DNA from: SMBSF63 sp034003545
GTDB lineage: Bacteria > Chloroflexota > Anaerolineae > Anaerolineales > Anaerolineaceae
Reading direction: 5' to 3'
Length of the DNA stretch: 64,000 bases
Assembly: GCA_964447155.1 (NCBI GenBank)
Contig: CAYURM010000009.1
Coordinates: 1 to 64,000 of the forward strand
Made by a program: the position numbers and the translations under genes. Under the pieces are notes generated by a model. That model worked only from the letters and a program-made list of their open reading frames with translations. It searched no databases and was not told the origin of the DNA. Below, in pieces: positions 51,404-60,578 of the stretch; the first letter of the stretch is position 1; each line of letters opens with the position of its first letter.

Positions 51404-52162
51404 ATGGATACCTTTACCAGCGCCAACCTGAAATCAATCTTCACCTACCCGTTTAAAGACGAGAAATGGCAAAACAAGCTGCTCATTGCCGGTGGACTGA
51501 TGCTTGCCAATTTCACCATTCCCCTCCTGCCGCTCCTGGCGCTCTACGGTTATATGATGCGCATCATCAAACAAGTGGTGGAAGGGGATGGCGAACCCAC
51601 CCTGCCGGAGTGGGATGACTGGGGAGACCTGCTCCTGAACGGGCTGAAACTAATGGGGCAATCCTTCATCTTCGCTTTGCCGCTGATCATCTTGTGGATC
51701 GTCGGATACGGGGCCATGTTCTTCCCCATTGTCCTTTCCGAACTGGCTGCCGAAAGCGGTGATATGGGATCTGAAGGCCTGTTGACCATCATTTCCCTGC
51801 TCACCATGGGAGGCAGTTACGTCATGTTCGGCCTGGTGATCCTCCTGTCGGGTGTGCTGGGCTTCATCCAGTCCGTCATCATCTGCCATGTGGCCGTCAC
51901 GGAACAGTTTGCGGCAGCCTTCCGCTTCCGCGAATGGTGGCGCATCTTGCGCAGCAATCTGGGCGAGTTCCTGCTGGCGTATATATTTTTCACGGGACTG
52001 ACCATTGGTGTCAGCCTTCTCTACCAGGTGTTGATCTTCACTATTGTGCTGTGCTGTATTGTGCCGTTTGTCCTTTCGGCGGCTTCTGGATACCTGATGC
52101 TCGTGATGGCCCCCTTGTTTGGCGGGGTATACCGCCATGCGCTGGAGAAAATGGACGCCTGA
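51404..52162 (+). CDS. DUF4013 membrane protein
   Basis: 252 residues with about five membrane segments. The N-terminal FKDEKWQNKLLIAGGLMLANF and IIKQVVEGDGEPTLPEWDDW match DUF4013, a family of unknown function. ATG at 51404 has GGAGAAA upstream. It begins 13 bases after the preceding membrane protein gene, and a terminator follows, so the two form an operon. Confidence 0.85.
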   Translation: MDTFTSANLKSIFTYPFKDEKWQNKLLIAGGLMLANFTIPLLPLLALYGYMMRIIKQVVEGDGEPTLPEWDDWGDLLLNGLKLMGQSFIFALPLIILWIVGYGAMFFPIVLSELAAESGDMGSEGLLTIISLLTMGGSYVMFGLVILLSGVLGFIQSVIICHVAVTEQFAAAFRFREWWRILRSNLGEFLLAYIFFTGLTIGVSLLYQVLIFTIVLCCIVPFVLSAASGYLMLVMAPLFGGVYRHALEKMDA

Positions 52163-52180
52163 CTTCCCTGATAAAGATCC

Positions 52181-52215
52181 AGGCCGCCTCAAAACGAGGC
52201 GGCCTGTCTTTTTTT
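52181..52215 (+). terminator. Terminator of the membrane protein pair
   Basis: Perfect 10-base arms AGGCCGCCTC and GAGGCGGCCT around AAAAC, then a T-rich run. Confidence 0.93.
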
Positions 52216-52294
52216 CCTGATCCCTGATTGACAAATCACCTGATCTCTTTTTTCTCTGTTATCATTCGCTTCATCTTACATCATTGAGGTTTTC

Positions 52295-53176
52295 ATGAAA
52301 AATAAAGGTGTTTTTTATGCGCTAGGCGCATATTTTCTGTGGGGCATCCTGCCCATCTATTGGAAGCAATTGCACCAGGTGCCATCTTTCCAGATTTTTG
52401 CTTTCCGCATCATTTCTTCCTTATTGTTTCTTGTCCTGGTTCTAACCGTGCGCAAGAATTGGGGGGCATTCAAACAGGCGGTTTTCAACCGAAAATCCAT
52501 CCTGCTGTTCACCCTCTCCGGCGTACTGCTGGGGATCAACTGGCTGGTCTACATCTGGGCGGTGAATGCCAACCACATCGTTGAAACCAGCCTGGGTTAT
52601 TTCATCAACCCCCTGGTCAGCGTGGCATTAGGGGTCATCTTCCTGCGCGAGAAGCTGCGCCCGCTGCAATGGGTGCCGGTAGGCATGGCCGCGGCCGGCG
52701 TGGTTTACCTGACCGTACAATACGGCACCCTGCCCTGGATTTCGCTGACCCTCGCCTTTTCATTTGGCATCTATGGATTATTGAAGAAGATCGCTTCCAC
52801 CGGCGGCCTGTACAGCATGACAGTCGAGATGGCTGCCCTGTGTCTGCCTGCGCTGGGCTATCTGCTGTGGATGGGTTCGCGCGGCGAGGGGGTTGTCAGC
52901 ACCGCCAGCCTGACGACCTGGCTGCTGTTGATCGCTGCCGGAGCGATCACCGTCGTCCCCATTTTGCTGTTCACCGCTGCCGCACGCATCATTCCCCTCG
53001 CCCTGGTAGGCATCCTGCAATATGTAGCGCCCACCCTGCAATTCCTGATCGGTGTATTGCTCTACAAAGAACCCTTTACCCGGACAGACCTGATCGGCTA
53101 TAGTATCGTTTGGGCAGCGCTGATCATCTTCTCGCTGGAAGGAACGCTGCAAAGGCGAAAGACTGCCAGAGCGTGA
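52295..53176 (+). CDS. rarD: RarD-type EamA transporter
   Basis: 293 residues, ten membrane segments in two EamA repeats. FYALGAYFLWGILPIYWKQL and INWLVYIWAVNANHIVETSLGYFINPL are hallmark RarD sequences. E. coli RarD was named for chloramphenicol sensitivity; its natural substrate is unclear. GAGG lies before the ATG at 7-8 bases. An inverted repeat begins right after the stop codon. Confidence 0.92.
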   Translation: MKNKGVFYALGAYFLWGILPIYWKQLHQVPSFQIFAFRIISSLLFLVLVLTVRKNWGAFKQAVFNRKSILLFTLSGVLLGINWLVYIWAVNANHIVETSLGYFINPLVSVALGVIFLREKLRPLQWVPVGMAAAGVVYLTVQYGTLPWISLTLAFSFGIYGLLKKIASTGGLYSMTVEMAALCLPALGYLLWMGSRGEGVVSTASLTTWLLLIAAGAITVVPILLFTAAARIIPLALVGILQYVAPTLQFLIGVLLYKEPFTRTDLIGYSIVWAALIIFSLEGTLQRRKTARA

Positions 53177-53225
53177 AGAATGTGTGCATGTTCTTCGGCT
53201 TGAGCGAAAAGGTTGCACACATTCT
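53177..53225 (+). repeat. Inverted repeat immediately after rarD
   Basis: AGAATGTGTGCA (53177-53188) is exactly complementary to TGCACACATTCT (53214-53225), with a 25-base loop. There is no T run, so its role in termination is uncertain. Confidence 0.5.
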
Positions 53226-53288
53226 TGATGACTACCAACTCTTTAACCCTACCCTGCACCTGTTTACTAAAAAACCCGCATAGAATTC

Positions 53289-53315
53289 ACCCTTCCATTG
53301 GTACAATGGAAGGGT
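53289..53315 (+). repeat. Perfect hairpin upstream of the glutaminase gene
   Basis: ACCCTTCCATTG-GTA-CAATGGAAGGGT with 12-base arms, about 40 bases before the start codon. Only three loop bases; no T run. It could be an operator or an mRNA 5' structure. Confidence 0.5.
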
Positions 53316-53354
53316 AGAATCTATCCTGCTCAATTATTCTTCAGGGACATGCTC

Positions 53355-54224
53355 ATGAAATGTACTATCGCGCTGGCACAGATCAATACCAAACTGGGAT
53401 GCGTGGAAGACAACCTCGAGAAACACATCGAATATATCAAAGCTGCCCAGACTCAAAACGCAGACCTGATCGTCTTCCCTGAACTATCCCTGACCGGGTA
53501 TGCGCTGCAAGACCTGACGTCCACTGTCTCACACCGCCCCACAGCGGATGACCCCATCTTCCGCCCGCTGCTGGAAGCCAGCCAAAAGATGGACATCATG
53601 GTTGGCTTTGTGGATGAAGATGTGCGCAACCGTTTTTATGTCGCCGCGGCCTACCTGTCTCATGGTGAGGTGCTGCACGTGCACCACAAGGTCTACCTGC
53701 CCACCTACAGCCTGTTTGACGAGAGCCGTTTCTTTGCCTGGGGTGACGGCGTCCAGGCTTTTGACACCCCCTTTGGCCGCATGGGCATGCTCATCTGCGA
53801 GGACTTCTGGCATGCTTCACCGCCCTATCTGCTGTGGCTGGACGGCGCAGACATCCTCCTGCTGCATTCCGCTTCTCCCGGGCGCGGCCTGGGGCAGCAG
53901 CCAGAACTGGAATCTGCCCACTGGGTGGATCATATCAACCGCGCCTATGCCAGCCTGTTCACCAATTTCGTCATCCACACCAACCGCGTCGGCTACGAAG
54001 ACGGTCTCAACTTCTGGGGCGGAGCCTCTGCCTATGATCCCAATGGTCAACGGCTGGTGCTGGGGCCAAGGCATGAGGAAGCGCTGGTGATGGTCGAGAT
54101 TGACCTGAATCAGTTGCACCGCACGCGGGCACGCCTGCCCATGCTGCGCGATGAGCGCACCTCACTGGTGCAGCGCGAGATGAACCGCATCCTCGGCAGC
54201 GGCGACAAAAATTCAGGGAGGTAA
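53355..54224 (+). CDS. Nitrilase-superfamily amidase, probable glutaminase subunit of NAD synthase
   Basis: 289-residue carbon-nitrogen hydrolase. Catalytic triad: Glu in VFPELSLTGYALQD, Lys in HHKVYLPTYSLFDE and Cys in LICEDFWH. The CEDxWH context and the LQDL and YSLFDE strings match the glutaminase domain of glutamine-dependent NAD synthetases. ATG at 53355 fits AGGGA at seven bases. The synthetase gene starts three bases after its stop, so the two proteins likely form a two-subunit enzyme delivering ammonia from glutamine. In most bacteria these domains are fused. Confidence 0.85.
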   Translation: MKCTIALAQINTKLGCVEDNLEKHIEYIKAAQTQNADLIVFPELSLTGYALQDLTSTVSHRPTADDPIFRPLLEASQKMDIMVGFVDEDVRNRFYVAAAYLSHGEVLHVHHKVYLPTYSLFDESRFFAWGDGVQAFDTPFGRMGMLICEDFWHASPPYLLWLDGADILLLHSASPGRGLGQQPELESAHWVDHINRAYASLFTNFVIHTNRVGYEDGLNFWGGASAYDPNGQRLVLGPRHEEALVMVEIDLNQLHRTRARLPMLRDERTSLVQREMNRILGSGDKNSGR

Positions 54225-54227
54225 ACC

Positions 54228-55091
54228 ATGACAAATAAAATTCCGGTTTTTCAGGCACAAAAAAGCAGCCAGCACGATATGTCGATCAATACCGAACTGG
54301 CCCGCAAGATCCTGACCGGCTTCCTCCATTCCGAAGTCACCCGCACCGGTTTCACCAAGGCCGTGCTGGGGCTTTCCGGCGGCATTGACTCAGCCCTGTC
54401 CTGCTATCTGGCCGCAGAAGCACTGGGAGCGGAGAATGTACTGGCCGTGCGGATGCCCTACAAGGCCTCCTCCCCGGAGTCACTTTCACATGCTCAATGG
54501 ATCATCGATGACCTCGGCGTACAATCCCTGACGATTGAGATCACCGACATGGTTGATCCCCTGTTTGCCAAAATGCCGGAGATCAATAACATGCGTAAGG
54601 GCAACATCATGGCCCGCCAGCGCATGATCATCCTCTACGACCAATCCGCCGCCTTCCCCGGTCTGGTGATCGGCACCAGCAACAAGACCGAGATCCTGTT
54701 AGGATACTCCACCCTGTTCGGTGATTCCGCCTGTGCGCTGAACCCGATCGGCGACCTGTATAAATGCCAGGTGCGCCAGCTCTCCCGCGCCCTGGGCGTG
54801 CCATCCGAGATCGTGGACAAAGCCCCTTCAGCTGACTTGTGGGCCGGGCAGACCGACGAAGCCGACCTGGGCTACACCTATGACCAGGTTGACCGCCTGC
54901 TCTATCTGCTGGTCGATGAACGCTATACGCCTCAGGAGTGCATTGAGGCCGGCTTTACCGCAGACTTTGTGCACAGCGTGGTCGAGCGCGTGCGCCGCAA
55001 CCACTTCAAGCGCATCCTCCCCCCGATTGCCAAGCTCAGCAACCGCACCATCGGCTACGATTATCTCTATCTGCGGGATTGGGGGACCTAG
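54228..55091 (+). CDS. nadE: NAD(+) synthetase
   Basis: 287 residues. It adenylates deamido-NAD and amidates it to NAD. The ATP pyrophosphatase loop is LGLSGGIDSALS near residue 49, with GTSNKTEILLGYSTLFGDSA and KAPSADLWAGQTDEADLG characteristic of NadE. It has no fused glutaminase domain, and the preceding gene supplies one. GGAGG lies seven bases before the ATG. An alternative start at Met18 would shorten the N-terminus but lacks a ribosome site. Confidence 0.95.
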   Translation: MTNKIPVFQAQKSSQHDMSINTELARKILTGFLHSEVTRTGFTKAVLGLSGGIDSALSCYLAAEALGAENVLAVRMPYKASSPESLSHAQWIIDDLGVQSLTIEITDMVDPLFAKMPEINNMRKGNIMARQRMIILYDQSAAFPGLVIGTSNKTEILLGYSTLFGDSACALNPIGDLYKCQVRQLSRALGVPSEIVDKAPSADLWAGQTDEADLGYTYDQVDRLLYLLVDERYTPQECIEAGFTADFVHSVVERVRRNHFKRILPPIAKLSNRTIGYDYLYLRDWGT

Positions 55092-55214
55092 ATTTTCCTC
55101 TCACGCTTCTTTCTCGAATTACTCCCCTATCTAGCAGCCATTTTTCTCTATTTCGGGTTGCTCAAAAAATTATCCAAACGCCAGGTAAGGCAACTGCACT
55201 TCCCGGAAGTTATG

Positions 55215-56080
55215 CGCAATGCAGCCTGCTTTTAAACCGGCGATTTCCACATCGATTGGCAGCCCGACAACCGCGGGCGCTTGGTGGCGTGCAACGCAGC
55301 CAACCTGGACAAAATGCGGTGGACCACCCTGCCCGGCAAAGCCTTTATCTGTGTAGCCATTGGGCAGAAATACGTCAAGGAATCACGGGGATCATTCAAG
55401 ATCAAGGACAAACGCAGCGCCATCTTTACCAACCAGACCATTGACGCTATCCAGGCCAAAGATTTGAGTAGCAAAGCCGGCGTGCAGCGCAATTTTTTTA
55501 CCGAAGCCAAAGAAGCCAGATACCTGGTGCGCCGGGATAATAACGAACCTTATCTGGTGGTGAACACCGATTTCTCCACCGGCCTGCTCAATCTAACTAA
55601 CCCGGACGCGTGGTCTGGATGCAGAATGTGATCCGTGAAGAAAGCTCGCCACCGGCGAATCCTGCTAGACAGCAGACTTTGGCGAGGCCCTGCCCTGGGA
55701 CGCTGAGCTGCACACCGGCGAAAGCGCAGCCAGCTACCACAATCATTACCCCGTGGCCTGGGCCAGGCTTAACCGCGAGGTGATTATTGAGGAAACACCC
55801 AATGGCGATGAGTTGGTTTTCTTCTCTCGTTCCGGCTATCGTGAAAGCCCCGCATATCCCCCCTTTTCTGGGAAGGCGACCAGATGGTCCTCTGGGGCCG
55901 CCATGATGGCTTGAAAAGCGCCGTCACAGGCCATGCTTTCAACCCATTCCGATATCGGCGGCTACACCGCCATCAGCCACCCTCCAGTTCACCACAAATC
56001 TTGGAGAAAAGGGTTTGCTGTAATCGCCGGCGCTATGGACAGGAACGCTGGCAGAAAAGAAATTCTGAGTATTTACAAAA
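55215..56080 (+). pseudogene. Broken GH31 glycosidase gene (YihQ-like)
   Basis: Pieces of a family 31 alpha-glycosidase can be followed through at least three reading frames: DFHIDWQPDNRGRLVACNAA and VKESRGSFKIKDK (to ~55630), FSTGLLNLTNPDAW, a shifted NVIREE, then GEALPWDAELHTGESAASYH and VAWARLNREV (~55680-55800), and finally RHDGLKSAVTGHAFNP and HSDIGGYTAI (~55900-55980). These match the order in YihQ-type sulfoquinovosidases and related alpha-glucosidases. There are frameshifts near 55615, 55660 and 55860, and internal deletions, and the start is missing. The function is lost. It lies just before a carbohydrate PTS cluster and may be a relic of it. The 55092-55214 stretch holds nothing I recognise. 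Confidence 0.75.
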
Positions 56081-56167
56081 TGACTATTTTTCTACCTTAT
56101 TCACAAACTTATGCTTACAGATTACCAATGTGAAATAGTGTGTTATTTGTTCGATTATGTTGTTTGA

Positions 56168-56197
56168 TTGACAGCTTTATAACTTAAAGTGCATAAT
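56168..56197 (+). promoter_or_regulatory. Promoter of the DeoR-PTS operon
   Basis: TTGACA (56168-56173), 18-base spacer and CATAAT (56192-56197). The context TTTGATTGACA...AGTGCATAA recurs upstream of the tkt gene at 61216-61248, suggesting common control. Confidence 0.6.
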
Positions 56198-56227
56198 TAA
56201 GTACATTCAATACACACAGGTATCTTT

Positions 56228-56995
56228 ATGTATAAAGAAGAACGGCAGAAAATCATTCTCGATCTTGTGGATAAAACCAGAAACGTAAAAGTGTCTGATT
56301 TAGCCAATAAATTCAAAGTCTCTGAAATGACAATTCGCAGGGACCTGGAAGTTTTGGAACGTGAAGGGTTAATCCAAAAAACGTATGGCGGGGCGATAGC
56401 AGCAGCAAACCTGCCCATAAACAATGAAGCTCATATGTATGAGCGTATGAGGTTGTTGGCAACAGAAAAACAACGAATGGCAAACTATATCGCCCGCCTG
56501 GTTACCCCCGGCGAAATGATCTTCTTGGGTTCTGGCACAACCACCACTTTTGTCGCCAAAGCACTGTCGTTTCGGTCAGACATCACAGTTGTGACAAACG
56601 CTTTAACGGTTATGGAAGAACTAGCAACAAATGCAGAGATGACCGTGATTGGCATTGGTGGATTTCTCCGACGGAATGAATATTCCTTCTACGGGCATTT
56701 TGCGGATGCTGTTTTGAATGATCTGCGGGTGGATCGCGTGATCATGGGAATGCGCGGGGTTCATCCTGAACATGGATTAACCAGCGATTTTCCTCAGGAA
56801 ATACATACAGACCGCAAGATCATTCAAACCAGCGATAATGTTATCATCGCTGCTGACCGAACCAAAATTGGGTATATCGCCAGCAGTGTGTTAGCACCGT
56901 TAAGTGCTGCAAAGATGATCGTCACAACTGCAGGCGTAAACGAAACGTATGTTCAACTGATCCGCGAAAAAGCGATCCGGGTCGAAATCGTATGA
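56228..56995 (+). CDS. DeoR/GlpR-family transcriptional regulator
   Basis: 255 residues. The N-terminal DeoR helix-turn-helix is ERQKIILDLVDKTRNVKVSDLANKFKVSEMTIRRDL, given in short: VSDLANKFKVSEMTIRRDLE followed by KTYGGAI. The C-terminal DeoRC sensor domain (IFLGSGTTTTFVAKAL, VTNALTVMEELA, AADRTKIG) binds a sugar phosphate. Such proteins usually repress the carbohydrate operon they head. Here it precedes PTS genes directly, so the inducer is probably the phosphorylated product of that transport. It is the first gene of the cluster. Confidence 0.92.
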   Translation: MYKEERQKIILDLVDKTRNVKVSDLANKFKVSEMTIRRDLEVLEREGLIQKTYGGAIAAANLPINNEAHMYERMRLLATEKQRMANYIARLVTPGEMIFLGSGTTTTFVAKALSFRSDITVVTNALTVMEELATNAEMTVIGIGGFLRRNEYSFYGHFADAVLNDLRVDRVIMGMRGVHPEHGLTSDFPQEIHTDRKIIQTSDNVIIAADRTKIGYIASSVLAPLSAAKMIVTTAGVNETYVQLIREKAIRVEIV

Positions 56996-57012
56996 GCAAA
57001 GGAGCTCAAACA

Positions 57013-57306
57013 ATGAAAAAATACAAAGCCTTGGTTGTTTGCGGAACAGGAATGGGTAGCAGCCTGATGTTGAAAATCCAGGTAGAACGCGTAGTAAAGG
57101 ATAACGAATTACCGGTGACCGTTCAATCTGATGTCTTGTCGGCCGCCAAAGGAGCGGATGCGGATTTCTTTATTTCGATGCTTGATTTAGTCGATATCTT
57201 ATCGGGAACTGGAAAACCGATCGTTGGAATCAAAAACATCGTAAGCCGACCGGAAATATTGGCCGGTATTCAGAAACAGATAGCAGCTTTCGAACAAAGC
57301 AATTAG
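57013..57306 (+). CDS. PTS sugar transporter subunit IIB (UlaB-like)
   Basis: 97 residues. It carries the phosphorylated Cys in the P-loop VVCGTGMGSSLM and later DFFISMLDLVDIL, matching the lactose/ascorbate-type IIB fold. It passes phosphate from IIA (gene at 60.6 kb) to the incoming sugar. ATG at 57013 follows AAAGGAG by eight bases; an upstream ATG at 56992 overlaps the regulator stop but has no ribosome site. Confidence 0.9.
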   Translation: MKKYKALVVCGTGMGSSLMLKIQVERVVKDNELPVTVQSDVLSAAKGADADFFISMLDLVDILSGTGKPIVGIKNIVSRPEILAGIQKQIAAFEQSN

Positions 57307-57470
57307 CACTGAAAAACACATAACTGAATAGTAATATCCACATGAGTCAACAACAGGTATGACTGTTGTAGAAAGGAGAGTCTTGTCTTAATTTTCGGAC
57401 ACATTTAATCGTTTCATCGCAGTACCAGCAGTATAAATTGTCGTTCTTAAAAATAATAAGGAGAAACAAA

Positions 57471-58736
57471 ATGAGTATCTTGATGACCTTCGTTACCGAT
57501 TTCTTGGGTAACGCAACCGTATTAGTTGGTCTCGTCGCCCTGGTGGGTTTGCTGTTCCAAAAGAAATCCTTCCCCGAAATTCTGACCGGTGTGATCAAAA
57601 CCATGACGGGCTTCATCATTTTTGGTATTGGTGCAGGTGCGGGTGTTGCTGCTCTGGCCCATTTCCAAAGCCTGTTTGCTGCAGCTTTCAATTTGACTGG
57701 CGTCACCCCCCTGGCTGAAGGCATTACCGCTATGGCCATGGGCACCTTTGGCGTTCAAACAGCCCTGATTATGGTTTTCGGCTTTATCGTCAATCTGATC
57801 GTCGCACGTGTAACAAAATTCAAATTTATCTTCCTCACTGGTCAACACAACTTGTTCTTCGCCGCCATGTTAGCAGTTGTCTTTGGCGCAGCGGGTATAA
57901 ATCCTACCATTACCGTGATTGTTGGCTCGATTATTTTGGGTGTTTTCGCTGCCGTTTTTCCCGCGCTTGGAAAACGCGGTATGAGGGCGATCACCGGCAC
58001 AGACGATATTGGCATCGGCCACTACTGCACAATCGCCTATGGCCTTTCGGCCTGGCTCGGCGGTTTGGTGGGTGATCCAGAAGACAGCACAGAAAAAATC
58101 AATCTGCCAGAAGGACTGAACTTCTTCCGCGATTATGTTGCTGCAATTTCCGTCACCATGATCATCTTCTTCTACATCTCGGCCCTGGTTGCCGGGCGTG
58201 GAGCAGTAGAAGCACTTTCCGGCGGCGTGCATTGGCTGTTATTCCCTTTCTTACAGTCCCTGACCTTTGCTGGGGCAGTGTACACAATCATTACCGGCGT
58301 GCGCATGTTCCTGTCTGAACTGGTACCGGCCTTCATCGGTATCTCCGAAAAACTTATTCCGGATTCTATCCCCGCGTTGGACTGCCCCGCCGTTTTCCCC
58401 TACGCCCCGACTGCTGTTATCATCGGGTTCCTGGCTGCGTATGCTGGCGGCTTGATCACCATGTTTGTCCTGATCGCAATAGGCGCAACGGTCATCATTC
58501 CTGTAGCCATCCCCTACTTCTTCATTGGCGCAACTGCTGGTGTATTTGGTAATGCAACTGGCGGTTGGAAAGGTGCTGTCGCAGGCGCCTTCTTGACCGG
58601 CATCCTGATCGCTGTTGGCCCGGCACTCATGTATCCGATCTTCGACCAAATTGGCCTGACCGGTACCGCCTTCCCCGAAACAGACTTCAATGCCATTGGT
58701 ATTCCGCTTTACTATCTGCTGAGCTTATTCAGCTAA
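57471..58736 (+). CDS. PTS transporter subunit IIC, UlaA (SgaT) family
   Basis: 421-residue membrane subunit with about ten helices. DFLGNATVLVGLVALVGLL, GFIIFGIGAGAG and GTDDIGIGHYCTIAYGLSAWLGGLVGD are typical of the ascorbate-type (AG superfamily) IIC proteins. ATG at 57471 follows AAGGAG. The 160-base gap after IIB holds no ORF. Although E. coli UlaA takes up ascorbate, no ulaD, E, F or G homologue is present, so another substrate is likely. Transketolase genes follow directly. Confidence 0.92.
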   Translation: MSILMTFVTDFLGNATVLVGLVALVGLLFQKKSFPEILTGVIKTMTGFIIFGIGAGAGVAALAHFQSLFAAAFNLTGVTPLAEGITAMAMGTFGVQTALIMVFGFIVNLIVARVTKFKFIFLTGQHNLFFAAMLAVVFGAAGINPTITVIVGSIILGVFAAVFPALGKRGMRAITGTDDIGIGHYCTIAYGLSAWLGGLVGDPEDSTEKINLPEGLNFFRDYVAAISVTMIIFFYISALVAGRGAVEALSGGVHWLLFPFLQSLTFAGAVYTIITGVRMFLSELVPAFIGISEKLIPDSIPALDCPAVFPYAPTAVIIGFLAAYAGGLITMFVLIAIGATVIIPVAIPYFFIGATAGVFGNATGGWKGAVAGAFLTGILIAVGPALMYPIFDQIGLTGTAFPETDFNAIGIPLYYLLSLFS

Positions 58737-58774
58737 CATATTGTATTCCAATCCATAGGTACAGGTATAACCAA

Positions 58775-59596
58775 ATGACCAACTTAAAGCAAAAAGCAGA
58801 AGAGCTAAAAGATCGTGCACCTGTGCTCCGTGGACGGATCCTGAAAATGATTAATGCTGCCAGGGCAGGGCATCCAGGGGGATCCCTGTCCGCAGTAGAC
58901 ATCATATCTACCATCATGATGGGGTGGGGTAACTTCCACCCCATCATGGAGAGTAAAGACTGGTTCGTTCTCGGGAAAGGACATGCTGTTCCGGCACTCT
59001 ACAGCATTCTAGTGGAACTGGGATACCTCCCAGAAGAGGAATTATTAACTTATCGACATTTTGGCTCGCGGTTGCAAGGACACCCCGACCGCAACAAATT
59101 ACCTCATATTCAAGTTAATACTGGGCATTTGGGTCAGGGGTTATCAATTGGTGTAGGTCTTGCCCTTGCCGAAAAAATGTCGCAATCTGGAAAGAAAGTT
59201 TATGTCTTGCTGGGTAATGGCGACTTAAATGAGGGGCAAACCTGGGAGGCGATACAATCCGCAGCCAAATTTGACCTGTCAAATCTCATTGTTTTCATCG
59301 ATGACAATCGCCTCACACAGCATGGTGTTGCAGAAGATATCATGGATGTTTATCCGCTCAAGCCAAAATTCGAAGATCATAAATGGTGGGCAATAAATAT
59401 TGATGGACATAATTTTGAAGAAATTCTGGCCGGTTTACAAACTGCCTCCAACCAGGATCGGCCAGCCGCATTAATTTGTCAAACAATTAAAGGTAAAGGG
59501 GTTTCTTTTATGGAAAATCAACCCGAATGGCACTCCTGTGACCTGCCAGATGATCTTTTGGAAAAAGCATTGTGCGAATTGGGGGTGGAAAAATGA
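58775..59596 (+). CDS. Transketolase, N-terminal subunit
   Basis: 273 residues corresponding to the thiamine diphosphate-binding half of transketolase. ARAGHPGGSLSAVDI, GKGHAVPALYSILVELG, GHLGQGLSIGVGLA and a C-terminal KTIKGKGVSFMEN-like motif (TIKGKGVSFMEN) are visible. The ThDP metal motif reads LLGNGDLNEGQ, with Asn where GDG normally has the metal-binding Asp; the distal Asn in FIDDNRL is kept. Start 58775 has only a weak ribosome site. It pairs with the C-terminal subunit gene, which overlaps it by four bases. Confidence 0.9.
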   Translation: MTNLKQKAEELKDRAPVLRGRILKMINAARAGHPGGSLSAVDIISTIMMGWGNFHPIMESKDWFVLGKGHAVPALYSILVELGYLPEEELLTYRHFGSRLQGHPDRNKLPHIQVNTGHLGQGLSIGVGLALAEKMSQSGKKVYVLLGNGDLNEGQTWEAIQSAAKFDLSNLIVFIDDNRLTQHGVAEDIMDVYPLKPKFEDHKWWAINIDGHNFEEILAGLQTASNQDRPAALICQTIKGKGVSFMENQPEWHSCDLPDDLLEKALCELGVEK

Positions 59597-60561
59597 CGCA
59601 ATATGATTCTACAGGAAACAACCTTGCACCGCGCGAGGTGATTGGTGAAACATTGGTAGAACTTGGGGAAAAAGATTCGAAACTTCTTGTGATTGATTGC
59701 GACCTGGGTCTTTCTACACGCTTGGTCCCCTTTGAAAAACGATTCCCTGAACGGTTCATTCAGTTAGGTTCTCAAGAACAAAATGCAATTGGAGTTGCCA
59801 CCGGACTTTCCTATGCCGGATATCATCCCGTATTTGTGTGTTTTACAATGTTCTCCATTGGTCTTCCCTGGACACAAATTCGCATGGCGGCTTACTCCAA
59901 AGTGCCCTTCACCATTATTGGAACACATCCAGGTTTTGATATTGGCCCAGATGGCGGCACCCATCAAATGATGGAAGATCTGGCTTTGGCACGCTCCATC
60001 CCGGGACTGGATGTGTTATGCCCGGCGGATTCTGTCGAAGTCAAATCTGCGATGACAAATTACATTGGCTCAGACCGTCTGGTCTATATCCGTGTAGGGC
60101 GCCAGCCTGTGCCGGCATGGCACACAGAGAGCGTTGACTTTGTGGCAGGAAAAGGCGTTTTCTGGAAAGATGACGGACGCGATGTTGTATTGATCGCCGA
60201 TGGCAGCATGAGTTTTAATGCTTTGGAAGCAGCAAAGTTGCTGGATCAGCGGGGATTGAAAACTGCCGTAGTCAATATCCGCTCGCTCAAGCCTTTGGAC
60301 GAAGACCTGATCCGCAAACTGGCGATTGAATCGAAACTGCTGGTTAGCGTTGAAAATCATTCCATTTTAGGCGGACTGGGCGGCGCTATCGCTGAAATTG
60401 CAGCAGAAGAAGGCGGACGGCTGTACAGAGTCGGCAGTCCGGATTGCTTTGGTGAATCTGCCAGTGCGGACCAACTACGCCATAAACACAAAATGGACGT
60501 TGAAGGAATACTCGAAAGACTGGAAGCGCCGATCCAGCGTTGGGTAGACAAAAGTATTTAG
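59593..60561 (+). CDS. Transketolase, C-terminal subunit
   Basis: 322 residues forming the pyrimidine-binding and C-terminal domains. The conserved Glu that activates thiamine is in LGSQEQNAIGVATGLSYAG; GPDGGTHQMMEDLALARSIPG and SVENHSILGGLGGAIAE follow. The start overlaps the partner gene stop (ATGA, 59593-59596), with GGTGG upstream. Split transketolases of this type occur in the D-apiose pathway (apulose-4-phosphate transketolase) and in other pentose operons; which reaction applies here is open. Confidence 0.92.
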   Translation: MTQYDSTGNNLAPREVIGETLVELGEKDSKLLVIDCDLGLSTRLVPFEKRFPERFIQLGSQEQNAIGVATGLSYAGYHPVFVCFTMFSIGLPWTQIRMAAYSKVPFTIIGTHPGFDIGPDGGTHQMMEDLALARSIPGLDVLCPADSVEVKSAMTNYIGSDRLVYIRVGRQPVPAWHTESVDFVAGKGVFWKDDGRDVVLIADGSMSFNALEAAKLLDQRGLKTAVVNIRSLKPLDEDLIRKLAIESKLLVSVENHSILGGLGGAIAEIAAEEGGRLYRVGSPDCFGESASADQLRHKHKMDVEGILERLEAPIQRWVDKSI

Positions 60562-60578
60562 AAAGAGATGGGTTGAAT

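Noticed and set aside
55281..55631. Intact 116-residue gene
   Set aside because: It is an internal fragment of the broken GH31 gene; the matching protein continues in other frames on both sides.
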